A stretch of 64,000 nucleotides of DNA from Psettodes erumei (Eukaryota > Chordata > Actinopteri > Pleuronectiformes > Psettodidae): assembly GCA_016785225.1 (NCBI GenBank), contig JAFBJZ010000821.1:744001-808000 (forward strand), read 5' to 3'. Made by a program: the position numbers and the translations under genes. The stretch's first letter is position 1. Each line of letters opens with the position of its first letter. Below are positions 13,111 through 27,643 of this stretch, piece by piece. The notes beneath the pieces were generated by a model, which did no database searches, was not told the DNA's origin, and saw nothing but the letters and a program-made list of their open reading frames with translations.

Positions 13111-13134
13111 CACAGTGACTTCAGACACAACGTG

Positions 13135-13140
13135 TTTATT
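13135..13140 (-). terminator. wt1: Candidate wt1 polyadenylation signal
   Basis: AATAAA on the minus strand about 1.0 kb downstream of the wt1 stop codon (14140). It is the only exact AATAAA on that strand that I found between 12.2 kb and the stop. It would give a 3' UTR of about 1 kb, which is normal for WT1, but I have no transcript evidence. Confidence 0.4.
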
Positions 13141-14139
13141 TACATTTGACAAAAACCACCATCTTTCACTAACTTAACCAATTTTTTGCACAGCTGGGAC
13201 TCTGAAGCTACAGGTGTTGTGCACTTTGTACATCTGCCATCTACCCCATGGTCCTCTTATAGTATCTGCTGCTGGTAATGAACATAGCACCCAATTCAGT
13301 CCTTCGTTTAAAAGTTTAAAAATCGTGCCGACTGTCACAAAAAATGGCAAATTTGTGTCCATGTACATGAAACCAACAGGTCATTTTTTGACTTCATGAA
13401 GCGCCGCGAGACTCAATCGGTCCATGAGGAAAAGTGACGCCGAGTGACAATGACGTCTCTCACTTTAAATCAGTCCAGTGGAAGCAATTTTTGTCCATGA
13501 AAAGATAATAAATAAGCCATCACAAAGTAGTTCAACATATTTACAACAGCTGAGAAGGTGCTAAGCTGCAGGGAGCATGAATGTTTGCTGACCCTATCGT
13601 CTGACCTCCCTGCGGAAGTTGTTGGCAAGAAAACAGGAATGATGAGATATTACATTATGGTTAAGATGGCAGCATTTCTGTCAGATTCTTCAGCAGGAGA
13701 AGGGGAAAGATGTGCAGCATGGTACAATTACAAGGAATAATGGTATAGAAAAGTGAAATCATTTGTTTTAGAATTGTTGTATCTGTATGGTGAAAGAATT
13801 TACTAAATGATGTCGTGCTGCAGCAAAAGCTGAGCTAGGTTCAGCTTTTTTTTAAAATCAACCCTGCATTTGTTTTGTTGGCACCCCTGCTCCATCTTAT
13901 TCAGCTGAATTAGGGGCTGCTCTTATCACACACGGTTGGCTTTTGTCTTTTCATGGAATCTGTTGGAAATAACTAAAATACAGTATATTTCCCAGTCTTG
14001 AAAATGAAATGGTGTCCACCTACTATTAACTTTTTTGTGTTTTCCCCTAGACTTTACAGAGGCTGCGTTCACAGGTGCAAAGGGGGTCACCATGAAATAT
14101 GAGCAGACGTAACCCAGATGTTTACACCTGGAGACGGGT

Positions 14140-14261
14140 TCAGATGGTCAGCTGGAGCTTGGTGAGGTTCCTCTGGTGCATGTTGTGGTGTCGCACCAGC
14201 TCATCACTGCGGGCAAACTTCTTCTGGCAGTTTGGCCACCGACAGTTAAATGGCTTTTCAC
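14140..14261 (-). CDS. wt1: wt1 exon 10 (zinc finger 4 and C-terminus)
   Basis: Encodes EKPFNCRWPNCQKKFARSDE, then LVRHHNMHQRNLTKLQLTI and a TGA at 14142-14140. This is the standard fourth finger and the end of WT1; the last residues TI replace the mammalian AL. Confidence 0.97.
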
Positions 14262-14986
14262 CTGAGAAAGGCAGGTGGGATGGATGGACAGAGGATGGAC
14301 GGAGGAAGACATGGAGGAGGACGGCGCAGTGATGACAAGAGGGGTGAATCAGGACAGGAGGGATTTGAGAATGAAAATGAAACAGGATTAGAATATTATG
14401 CTGATTATAAACTGAATGGGAAGATTAAATGGACTTTAGAATATTTATGTTCCCCATAATAGCATAAATAAGGTAACAGTATATATTGTACATGTTAACA
14501 TACAGTCACTGAGCACTTTATTCGGAACAGCTGCTCCTTCAGTAGCTTCAGTTCATGTTCTAACATCAGAATGGGGGGGGGGCAGTTGCAGCTTGATAAT
14601 GCTCCATGTCACAAGTTTTCTCAAACTGTCAATCACCTTTGCAACAGGTCAACATGGAGCAGAATCTCAGCGTTTCCAACAGCTTGAGCTGAAAGAACTG
14701 AGGCTGCTTGGAGAGCAAAGGAGGAACTCCCCCGCATTAGTATGGCGTTCCTAACAAAGTGTTCAGTGAGCGTCCAAATACTATTTGTTTTAAAATTACA
14801 TTACAGCTGCATATGTGTAAATATCAAATGGATGAAGAAGAAATGAAAAAATAAAAGTTTACGCACTTGTTTTACCTGTATGAGTCCGGGTGTGTGTCTT
14901 AAGGTGGTCAGACCGAGAGAACTTTCTCTGACACGTCTCGCATTGGAAGGGTTTAACTCCTAAACACATGTACAGTATGCATGCAT

Positions 14987-15026
<40 letters not shown>

Positions 15027-16206
15027 GTTCACACATTCAACAAACAGACAAACCCATGTTCACACATACATATATGTTCACCATCACGCACATACACACA
15101 GAGGGAGATAGAAAAATACAGTAGAGCAGAGGCTTGCAGGCATATTCAAGCCATTCCAAAGTTTTGCCAGCCTTTAACTTCATCTTCAAACTGGTGCCCT
15201 TCAAAAGACTGCATTGTCCACAACATGGCTGTCATGCAAACAGCGGAGAAGGGTGGGTGGAGAGAGCAAAGACAAGGAACTGAAACTGAAATAAATAAAT
15301 AAAGACAGAGAGGCAGACTGAGTGGAATCAAACCTGTGTGCCTCCTCTGGTGTCTTTTCAGCTGGTCAGAGCGAGAAAACCTCCGGCCACAGTCCGTGAA
15401 CTCACACTGGTAGGGTTTCTCCCCTGAAAAAAGACAAGAGGGAGGATGCAAAAAGTTATTTTATCACTTTTTTATAACTTAGGATATCACAGATAACATA
15501 GATGGGGAATAGGTGTAAAGTTCTACCTGTTTAATTCTGTACACATAACAACATGACGCTTTTGTCCTTGTGATGAGTAACAGTCAACACCAATATATGA
15601 AATAATTGTAAGGCTGATCAGTCATTAAAAAATTAATCAGCAACAATCCTGAACCAATTAATACATAAATTGTTTACAAAATGACAAAAATTCTCAGGTA
15701 CCAACTTCTAGAATGTAAATACTTGTGCTGGTTTTCTTAGATGTCCACGATAGTAAACTGAACATGTTTGGGGTTCGGACTCCTGATCTGACCAAATGTT
15801 TCTACAAAACAGGAAGTACTTTTTGGCATGGTGGATAAGGAAATCGGGGCCAATGGAAACATCGCTTAAAAAGCTTGTTCTCCAAAAGCCAAACAGAAAA
15901 GGTTTTGAGTGAAATAGGAACTTGGTGACAGTAACGGTGCTTCTGGGAAACATGTGTGGAAACACTGGCAGTAACAATGCTGCTGTCAGCAGTTACATAA
16001 CAAGTGTTAGTGTTTACTACAGCACGCTTTCCTCCTTGTTTCTGTCGGTGTCACCTGTGTGTTTGCGACTGTGCATCTGCAGATGAGACAGCTTGAAGTA
16101 GCGTTTGTTGCACCCCGGGTAGGCGCACATGAACGGACGCTTCTCGCTGGTCTCCGACCGCACGATGGCTGGAGCGATGCTGGGCACCCGCCTCACATCC
16201 TGCACG

Positions 16207-16259
<53 letters not shown>

Positions 16260-19200
16260 AACTCTTCTATTCAAAGTCACACCACTTAATGCAAAATGAA
16301 CAAACACTCTCCCAGGACATCAATAACTAAACCAGTAAAATGTAATTTAGGAAACAGGCAATTAAATCTGTTCTGTGTGTAAATAAGGACATGCAATGTG
16401 TCTGGCTCTTGGGGATCATTATAATAAAATGGTCAAATATTCATTAGATGGGAATTAGCAGTAAAATGACCCCAGACTGACTGCAGCCCAAAGGGAGCTG
16501 TTAGTCACGCCTGTTAGACAGACACCCACCCCCCCCAACCCCCTTCCAGGGTGCTCCATTACAACCCCACTGTTCACTGCAGACACTGCGGGAGAAATGG
16601 AAATAACAAATGGCTGTACCAAAAGAAAAAAAAATCCAAACTTTGTATTTTTCATTAGTAGTATTTCAGTATTTTTTTAGTGTTATTGGTATTTTTTCCA
16701 TACATCAAACCAGGATTCCTCCGTGCTTCCTCTATCTTTCCATACTCTTTTTCAGATGTTTCCACTTTATACCTCTTTACCTAAAAATTCCTGCCGTCAC
16801 TTTCACTTTCCTGCCCCCCACCCCGCCAAAACGTACGTCTGTTTCTCGCCCCTCCCACAGCCATCTGCTCTTCATTTCCTCTGTGTTTAGCATAATGGCA
16901 AACCAGAGGTCAGCCCTGCTGTAATTAGTCCTGCTAGCAGCTGTTGATAAGTATATCACCTCTGTTACGTACTGGAGGAAGGATGACATACAGCGCCTGA
17001 GTAAAATGTAGCGACACCTAAAATTCCACATTATATTGAAATGGTTTAAGTGGAAAATGAGTGACCTCATCGTGTGGTGAATCCGACACCTACAGTGTCA
17101 CGGACAGTACGGACATACACACTGATACCACTAAGGTATGCAACATGTTCATAAATGTAAAATGAAATGAAGCCCAGCAGGTGAGGATCCATCAATCCAA
17201 ACTGTTAATGCGTACAACTTTCAAAAATTACAAGACATTTTGAAATAATCCTGATTGTTAAAAATTTGGCTGTGATTTGCTAAAAGGTGAGGTGGTGGTG
17301 ACAGCTCCACCCATGAAAAGTGACTTTACAAAAATAAAAAGTGAAACTGCAGTTGAAATGAAAATTTCTACGAAATAAAAAATGAGCTCCAGTACAATAT
17401 GTCATGAAAAAGGGAAAATATGTATACTTCTGTTAAGCTTCTTTACATTTTTAAGATTATTAACTTATAATTTCTTTATTTCATAAATTTTTGTATTTAT
17501 TTATTCAATTACTTAATTATGATTGTACACTGAGTGACTGTCAACTAATTCAACATTCCATTCTACAATAATCAGTAATCAGTGTGTTGCTTGGTGTATC
17601 AGGGTGTAATTAGAGATCAGCACTATGATATCTTTAGTTGTCATTCAGTTATCTGTAATGTTCATAGGATTTGGTTTTCATCAGGCTGTGTAATCATCTT
17701 TGCAACTCATGAACTAATATTCATGGAGAATGAAATTCCAAAGCTCTGAACTGTATTTCCTTTGGCACTAACTGAGAATTAGCGTAATGCCTGTGATAAA
17801 ATATATAAGGAGCAAAGCATCACTTTGCAACTCTGTCTGTTATCCAATATTTTAGCAGCTCTTAAATTGTACTTTAAAAGGCACAAGCGCGAGGGTTTGT
17901 TTATTGTTGTGAACCGAGCCAGACCTCTTGTGTGTGTTTTGTGCAGTTCATTTGTCTGAACGGAGGGGGGAAAGAATAACGCAAAGAAAGACAAGGAGCG
18001 GGGTGAATGATGAAACAGGCCCCAAAAAGAAAGAAAGAAAAATTTCAAAAAGTCCTGCTGTGGACTGAGAGCAGGTCTGGAGAATCTCTGCTCCCTGTCC
18101 TTTAGAGCCGCTGACAGACAATAATTAAAACCTAATGATTTATTAATGTACTGATCCTCGTATGGAAACTGTATCTTTACCCAGTTTAACCCTGTGTGTG
18201 CGTGTGTTTCTTCCCTGCTAATGGACTTGTGGAAAAAAAAAATCCTCTTAGCCTTTGGAGCTTCTTTTTAAAATCTCTGTGTATGCAGTGGGTTTGTGTG
18301 TGTGTGTGTGTGTACAAGTGTAGGCATTCATGTGACTGTGTTTGTAAATCTCTGCTCTGCTACATATCAGTACTTCCTCTTCACATAGCCTGCTTATTGC
18401 ATCAGCCTCTCCACCACTCATTTCTTTCAGTCCGCTCATTAAAAATATGTAAAAAATCATTTCCCCCCACTTAATCATTTGTTACACTGATTTTAGATTT
18501 TCAGGATGACAAACAAATGTGTACATCCCAGTCTTGACATTAAAAATGTACAGTAACGACCACACGTGAGTACAGACAGAAGGTCTCACGCTGGCCTCTC
18601 GACACTGAATGAAGAATAAAATGTAGAGATGATTTATAGATATAGTTATAGTTATAGAGATCAAGTCCTACCTGTATGCCCCTGAAGACTCCGTGTGTGT
18701 GTATACGGTACTGCGTGCTGCAGCTGTACACCATGGGAGTGCTGGGGTCGCTGTCGTAGCCTGCTGTGTGGCTGTCAACACACAGAGAGAGGGGGGAATG
18801 ACGACTGTGAAAATGCAAAGTTAAATCACTCGAAAGCCAGAAAATGTAAAGATCAACTTCAAGCTGTCTCAAAGCCGCATTCACTGCAACCTTTTAATCA
18901 AAAGAATTTAGGTTTAAAATATCAAAATTAGAACACTAAATCATTTTACAATCACAAAGGCTCCCAGGTAAAAGGAAGGTTTCCACACAGACACCCACCA
19001 CTTATAGTGTGATGAACGTCAAACACAAAGACGTCATATAACAAGATGAAAGGACGTGATCCAGTGCCATAAATCCATACAGTGTAACAAACACGGGCAG
19101 ATATATAGAGCATGACCTGCTGTTAGACTGAGCACGCTGCGCGTAGGGTCAGGAAGATATCATTATTCAAACATGCTCGCCTTGTCACATACAGCCCGTA

Positions 19201-22200
19201 ATGCAAAACACAGACCAATCATTTTTGGAGATGTAAGATGTCTTGATCTATGCTTTGTTTTCTCTGTTGCTTTTTTTTTTTTGGTCAGAGTACCATATAT
19301 CCAGCTGAACCCTGGGTGCCTTTGTTTATACATATGTAGGTTTTGTGTCCTAGAAGTTCAACTTTGACCCGAATCAGCTGGTACGGGTAGGCTACAGGAG
19401 GTGGAGGTTGACTTTCTGAAGCCATGTAATACAGGGATGACTACAGACAAATTTGATCTTGGTGCTATTCAGTATTTGCTCAGGTTATTCTTATGGCACT
19501 AACTAACTAACTGCACTTTGTCCATCAGTTAGTCCACAGCGTAAGACCAGACTGAATATCTCAACAGTCAGTTGTGAAGTGACATGCTCATCAGCCCCGG
19601 CTGTGCAGGTGTTTTGTGCTAAGCTTCCAAATGATAGCATGCTAAGTTAAGATGGCAATGTTAGCGTTAAACATCAGAAGTACAGGCTCACAGGGCTGCT
19701 GGCATGGTGGCAGCCATTACATCAACAAAACCTTCTCCTGTCTGTGATGTCATCATTCAACAATAAACTCTGAATTAGTCATATCCATCTATTAGCATCG
19801 GCTATATTTCCTGAGCTCAGAGACTATTATTATTGCTGCTACTAATACTTAGTGATTCATCTAAATCTTTTATGTCAAACAGATGTGCAAAATGTCAATA
19901 ACAAATTCCCAGAGTCCATGGTGACATCTTTAAAGTGTTTGCTTTTCTCAGCAACAAAGTTATTCAGTTGACAGTGATCTAAAACTGCCTTAAAATGCAT
20001 CAGTGAGAAGCTGAAACCAGGAGATATATTGTATATTTATTCAAACTATTTAAGTATCAATTCATCATCACATTTGTGTTTAACAAAACAATTTCTTTTG
20101 AGGAGATAATTGATTAAACAAACTCATCATTTCACCGCTAACTACTATAGATTATAATGCATGATACAAAATGCTTTTCGAATTTCACTCTGACTTTGAG
20201 AGCAGAACAAAACCCGCTCTGTGCGCCACAGCTGCCGGCGTTGCCTCTCGTATCTCCTTATGATAACACAAGGAGAAACAGAAAGCTCTTGTCTTTGAAA
20301 TGTGTCATATTTCAGGCTGTCTAACCAAATGAGGAGGATGGGAGTTTGCATCCTGTGCCGCTGCAGTGGGAATGTACAGTATACGGCCAGGCAGCCATAA
20401 GGTCCTCTTTGTCTGCCTCAACTTTCCCAAGCTCAGGAGGCGTAAATTCTCCTGTATGCTCCTTTAATTATGTTTAATTCATTCATTCTTCCTCTGTTTA
20501 AGGACATTTGTGATCTTTTGTGCAGATTTTAATACAGGTGATGTAGGGATAAGGTTGGGAAACCTTAGCAAGGGACTGAGACTCTATTCAAAAGACCACG
20601 ACCTCTGTCTGATTCAGGGGACGGGGCTGTGCTGGGTTCAGTCACTATTTTGAGGCAAGAAGTGACATACATGAATACATGTGAGCCAACATTCCCCTGC
20701 TTATGATGTTATCTGATTCAACTTGAGTGAGCCTTACTGCCATCATAACAGAAGCCATCATGAAATGACGATGTTCAGCTCATGGTGCGAACGAGACGGA
20801 TGAGCAGAACTACATTTGACACAGCAATTACAAATAATACGGAAGGATACTACAACTGTACGTGACAAATAAAAACAAATAAAATAAGCCTCAAAATATG
20901 TACAAAATGTAAACGGAGAGCAAAGTGACTACTGTTAACTACAGTGGAAACTGAGTGTGATGTGTAAGGGCTCTCTCATGAACCGGTGGGACCACTAAAG
21001 GAATCGTTATGACCAAACAACACTGTGCACAACTATAAATCAAGGTATTATGATATTGAGAAAGAGCTTTACTGTCCACAGACACATCTCTGCACTAGGC
21101 GATGAGAGCTTCAGTGTTTGGCATGAACACTTGGAATGGGCCTATCTGCTCTTCCTCTCTGGGTTCAACTCCCCTACACCTCCTCTTCCTCATCTCCTAC
21201 TCCTTGCCCAACTCTTTATCTCTATTGGCTCCCTCCTCCTCCTGTTGCTTTCCTTTCTGGTCCTCCTCACCCTCACTACTCCCTCACACCTCCCCTTCCT
21301 TCTTCTGCTCCCCCTCACTGACGGAGAGTCAGACTGAGCTGCTCAGAGAGGAAACCAACACAATTGGGGCAGAGCAGGGCTGACAAAAAAACCCATAAGA
21401 CCGTAAGAAAAGTCACTGTAATATAATCACCAAGCCACATCGGTTGTACCACACACATACTGCATGCATGCACACTACACACCATGACATTCCTGCTTCC
21501 TACCAATCTTTTGTGCACGTACAGTACGTGTCTCTGTCAGACGCACACATTCATTTGTTAAAAATGACGAATGATTGTTGGCTCGGGCAGAAAGGCATTT
21601 GTGACCCAACACAGACGCTGACCGGTGTGCTGCTGCGCAGGTCACAGTGACACACAGCACAGTACATACTGCTGGATGGTTTTAACTCTGTCCCAACAGT
21701 CAACGCTGATACTTCAGTGATTGTGTGGGACCCGCATCAAATGTGTTTCTGTTCGTTGTTACAGTGAAAATGAGAGGGACCGGAGAAATTGGATATGACT
21801 TCAACTCGACTTCAACTAAAAGCCTACAAAACTTTTTCTTGCAGTTTGAGACCCCACTCACTGTCCTCTTGTTTTTCTGGTGCATATGCTAACACTAAAC
21901 CTTAATCTCACCAGGGGTATGATGACAAACATTTATGTAATGCAAAGTTGGACACAAATTTAGATTTCATTGTTGCCGGTCTGCCTGGTAATTCATCCAT
22001 CTTTCTGTCAAAATGTCAACATTTGGGTCCATGGTAAATACTGACCAGACTGCCCCTGACACTCACAGTCCCCAGTGGATGAATCATCATCACTTTGGCA
22101 GTCTTACAACGTTTTATCTGGTGCCAGTATCATTTCAACATATACCACAGGACGAGGAAGATATTAGTCCATGACAAAGTGGATATTCTTAGCTCATGGA

Positions 22201-24853
22201 GGATAAATAAATGTTACTGAAACATGTTTGGTGACTTTGTCCTTTCATGTCATCTCCTCTGGGGACATTTGGAAAGGCTTTGTTTATTCTATGGTCTGCG
22301 GATTCATAAAATAGGAATCAAAGTTCTAAATTACAGTTAAATTGTGTTATTATTCATGTTGATATTTCATAATATTTATTTCTATCTATTTCTATTTCTA
22401 TATTTTTATATCTATTTATTCATTATTATTCCTCACAGTAATTACCATTGTATTTTTACCTTTGAGACTGACAGGTGACTTTACAACACTTGAAAAAAGT
22501 AGTTAGCTGTTTGCAGGTTTGGAGAGGAGAGACAAGTTTTCAATCCATTTTTGTCAATAATTTTTTGGAATACATACATTATATAAATGATGGGATTATT
22601 ATTTTTATATATTAAATTATCATTAAGTTTATTGGGCAAAACTATCAACTTCAATCTTTAGCCAAACAGGCATAAAAAATAGAAAAGTATTTGTTTCCCC
22701 TAATTGAGTTTAATCAGAAAAACATACTGCGTGCAACAGCCCCACAAGATGAGGCGACCTGCAAAAAGAAATGGTTTGTGTATACGCTGAGCAAGTTCTT
22801 CAGTGGACCAAACTACTAAAAGAAGTAACTTGAGGAGTATCTGATTACACGCTGGACTACTCATGGGTGTGGGATGGGTTTTTTTGGTTGTTTTTGTACC
22901 ACCACACCAAACACTGGCATCCCAGTGTACTGACGCACCCTCGACTTCAGCAAGGTGAAACATGAAATCCCTGGATGTCAGCAAAAAGAAGATTTCAAGG
23001 GATGTTTCAAGCTGCCATCACTGGTCCGGAGGGATCAGTGTATTCACTCGCTCGCATCTGGCTCACTCTTTATGTTTCCCACTGTCTGCAACACAAACTT
23101 GACTGACTGCTGCTGTTTGAAGGGAGCGATGGATGAGTTCCTACCTCTTTATGGTGGATGCCAGTGTATTGACAGGGTTCCATGCCACACACTCCAACTG
23201 AGAGGTCATTTGATATAAATTTTCTCCGCTGTGGAGGAAAGACAAAACGTAGAAGAAAGGCTCATGAGCTGTGCAGTGGACTGTCATTTTCCAGGACACG
23301 GTTGAGTATCAGTATCCATTTGCGTAGCTGAGTAGCCTGTTGTGGTCCCTTAATTGAAGCACTCCAATGAAAAATGCCAACACACACACACGCACACATA
23401 CATATCACAGTCACACGTGGAGCAAATGTTAAAGAATGCGCCTCAGACAGACACCAAGAGAGTTAAATTCTCCCATAACAGCCATCTTTCATTAAACACA
23501 GCAGACTCCACGATCATTATTCAGACCTGCCATGTGATTAAATACACTGCCGCACACACACACATGCACGTGCACACACTCTCTCTCACACACACGCACA
23601 GTGGATTTATAGCTCTCACCCCCTGACACCACAGCCCCTCTATCACACCACCTGCAGGCTTGCAGCAGCCTGGACAGGGTCGATGTGGTGCCTGGTACCC
23701 AGCTCATTACACAGCTATTATTTTACAGTACAGCAGGGGCACGCAGCCAGCAGAGCACAAATGGTATTTCTGCTGAAATATCGTTGGAATGGAGGCTGAG
23801 CATGAGACTTAAATTACTGATCCGTGACATTTTCAAATAAATAAGTGTCTGCTTTTCTTCGATGGAATCTATCACTGATTCAGCCTGAATCCATCTAACG
23901 AAAGATCTTTGTCCTAATGTCCCTGCCCTGTGTGGTACGGTGGAGATTTCTTGGGAATCCCCTCTGGTCCAAGTAAGCCACGATTTCTTTGGAATAAACA
24001 GAAGACACAGAAGTAAGCATGAGGAGCGATAGTTTCAATGGATGAGGAAAAAAAAGTGCAACTGCAAAAGTGTCAAGAGAAAATCGGAGGAAAAACACGC
24101 AACTGGATAGAAAAGAAAGAGCAAACAAGCTCACTGAAATATGATATCCAAAGTTTTAGGATATCAGGCTTTGAGATATTTGCCCCGCCTGAATATGGTG
24201 GAATTTTTTATGGTGGGGCTCATAGCATGCTTGCTATGCTGATTGCTCTATGAGGCATACATACATGCTGATGGTTAGCAGGTACAACATTATGCCTAAT
24301 GCTAATGATTACTGCTAATAACAGCAGTGTCATTAGTTTTACAAGGTATATGTTAACAAAATATTGTACTGGACATGGTGTCTGTCAAAAGTGTTGGACA
24401 AAGAAGATCTAAGACCTGATGGAGTGTCAACAAAGTTAGAACAATTCATTTCCTCAGGACCACACAATCTGTACCATTTTTCAGAAAACTACAAATGCCA
24501 ACCTCTTGGTGGCGCTGGTTGAGAATTCAGGGGAACATCAAAGTGTGGGAACCATGAATGTCTGAACAAGGTCTTGAGGCAGTCTGTCCAGTTCTGGTCA
24601 ATACTGGTCATTCTACCAGCCTCCAGGTCGGCTGGCTGAGAGAAGGCAAATTAGTCCAGATGGTTTGTCCACCCCCAAGAAAACAGCATCAGTCAGTTTG
24701 TATCTGAACTCCAACTGATGTTGGTTAATGCAAATTTTACATTACAATAAGTTTGTTCCCAACAGTAATTGGAACCATTTAGTGTATCTTGTGGCTGCTG
24801 CTCTAGTCTATGCACTTTCAAGCATCTCATACGGTTTCTTACTATGACAAGAC

Positions 24854-24900
<47 letters not shown>

Positions 24901-25089
24901 GAGCGAGAGAGAGAAAGAGAAAAAGAGAGAGAGAGACAGAGAGTCTCTCCCTTTTTAATAATAAGACCTCAGCATGTTTTCATTTCATGTTGTTCCAGCA
25001 GGCCAAGCTGACGGCCTGTAGAGTAAATACAGTCCTGTTGGTACCAGGCTGCAAGATTAGACAACCCAGTCAACTTGTATGAGCATTCC

Positions 25090-25134
<45 letters not shown>

Positions 25135-25231
25135 CGCTCTTGCATGTGTGCACTGAGCAGATATCAGTTATGTTTATGACAAAGAAGACCCTCAAACTGA
25201 GACTTTCACTGCAGCATATGTCCACCCCACA

Positions 25232-25263
<32 letters not shown>

Positions 25264-27603
25264 TCACACAAACGCACATGCACACACATGCACGCACACA
25301 CACACACACACACACACACATACTGAAACTTGGTTATCCATCCCTGCTGTAGTATTTACAGAGGATTCCTGCAGTCCCTCCATCGATGGAAAACAAAGTG
25401 CCGGTGGCATGTGAGGAATGTTTCATTTCGAAACATAACTACAAACAAACAAACAAACAGTGAGGAGGTGCACCCCTTTAAAATGCCTTGTTTATGAAGG
25501 AGCTTTATGAGAACTTGTACGAGGCTTCTGAGCATGTTTTTGACAAGCGCGTACAGGTCGTAGTTCACTGTGGTGGCAGTTATGGAGATGGGGATTTTAG
25601 GGGTTTCTCCTGATCAGGTTCTGAGTGAAGCGGTAAACATGTTTACATGCAAAATTTACATTTACTCCTCTGGCAGATGCTTTCGTCCAAAATGATTAGT
25701 GAGAGAGAGACCAGGTCAGTCTTCAAACCGTTTTTGAAGACAAGGGGATTCAACTGACCAAAATGAGTTTGACAGTTCAATCCACCACCAAATATCCACA
25801 CAGGAGAAGTTTGGACTGAGACATACCGCCTCAAAATGATGGCAGGACAAGCCCACGTTGTAACAAATGAAAAAGCCAATACACCTAAATGAGGGAAGTC
25901 CGGTTGGGTTTGTGCACATTAAATGTGGAAAGCTTGTTGACCATCAAAAGGTATCATGGCTAAATATGGCTTATATTTTGCAGATGGAGTAGTGCGTGTC
26001 CTTGTTTTTCCTAAGAATCTGACTTACAGGAATTTGAACGAGGACATTAGTGGAAATGGGCAAAATGCAGATTTTGTAGAAATTGAGCAATATGTCTTGG
26101 GAAAGTTTGGCTGCGGCATGTGGAAGGAGCAGTGGGGGATAGGGGAGGACAAAAGATTAAGACAGGGTGTGGTCTTGATGAACAGTGCACACTACAACAA
26201 TTCAGGCAGCTGTGTTTTTGTCTACATGAGTTCGCATTTGTTATCCATGAAAAAGTTTTTCTTTTTCTCTTTTTCTTAATAAAATGTCAATGAAGTGAAT
26301 TTGCAAAAAATCATTTAGAGGCAGTCTGATTTTTTAGGATTTTTGTCACTATCATATAGTAAATAAAAACTGTTTTCTGTTCATCTTTCACTGCAGAAGT
26401 TAACAGTGACAGGATTTATTCCAACAAGTGAAGAGGACAGATCCCTGGTTATTCTCTTTTTATTGCTGTTTTCTAAAACCTGAGCTTTTCCTACTATAAC
26501 AAGTCAAATTGTCTTGTATTGTGGTAAAGAAGGCCTACAATTAAAAGTCACAAGGAAAGCAGCAGGAAAAGAAAACACAGATCGCCTCGTCTCAGCCTCA
26601 CATCAGTGACAAAGGAGCTGCCACATAGAGCCGCTTGGTGAATCAGGAATTGACATAAGAGACAGAAGGTCAGTCGTAGCTGTGGTTTTACCGATGCACT
26701 TAGTTGAGTGGAAATATTTCTGGAGTGTGGCTGTCCAGTCATTCATCCACGAGAGTAAATCATGTTTTTGGAAAACAATAAAAATGGCTTTGTGTGATTC
26801 GAGAAAACAGTTTTCTCCCACTGTGGGCTTTTGCTTTCATTTGCTGCTAATCTCTGTGTTTTTCACACATAGAAATAGGGGTCTAAAAAAGATTTTAAAA
26901 AATCCCTCAATAAATACTTTATCAGACAAGAAATATTTAGAAATTTCAATATCAAAAATATTCAGTATCATAAAGGATAAAGTGACATACTGTAGGTGAT
27001 CACAATACAAAATGTGATACTGATTTAAAGTCACAATATCTTTGTCCTACTCTCCTCTCAATAAACTAAAATATATTGTATGCATAAATTCTCAATGCTT
27101 ATCATATATCCTGGAAGAAAATAGAATTTGTTTTTACATGAAAAAAAGCAAAACAAAACTTAAAAAAGGGTAAAATAATGCATAGTTCTGTCAACATCAA
27201 AAACAATAACCTTTTTTTTTTTTTAAATTCATGATTTTCCACTCAGTGAATCAACCCACTCTCTGTCAGTGTTAGTTTACTTCAGTGGCACCAGGACTGT
27301 ATGTAGATGTGACGCGCATTGAACGGTAATTATTCAGCACATAGACGATAGCAGAAACTGAAAGCACCGAAAAGTGCAGGAAGGAGAACAAAAACCCAAA
27401 AAACCAAAAGGAAGCCGCCATGGCAGACGGACCTGTCCTGAAGGTGAACATCCTGTTCAAAACAGCATCCTGCTACCTTTCACTCAATTACCGCTGTTCT
27501 CCACCACACAATCGACAATGAAACGTTTCCAGCTTTAGTCGTCCCTGATCATAAAAATAGGTTTTGAAGACAGCGGGTGTGTTATGCATGTGCGAGGACT
27601 GTG

Positions 27604-27643
<40 letters not shown>

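Noticed and set aside
24858..25331. Array-like spacing considered as a CRISPR or satellite array
   Set aside because: Simple dinucleotide tracts without unique spacers, in a vertebrate genome.
25070..25352. Val/Cys and Thr/His repeat 'proteins' on both strands
   Set aside because: Translations of GT/CA microsatellites.
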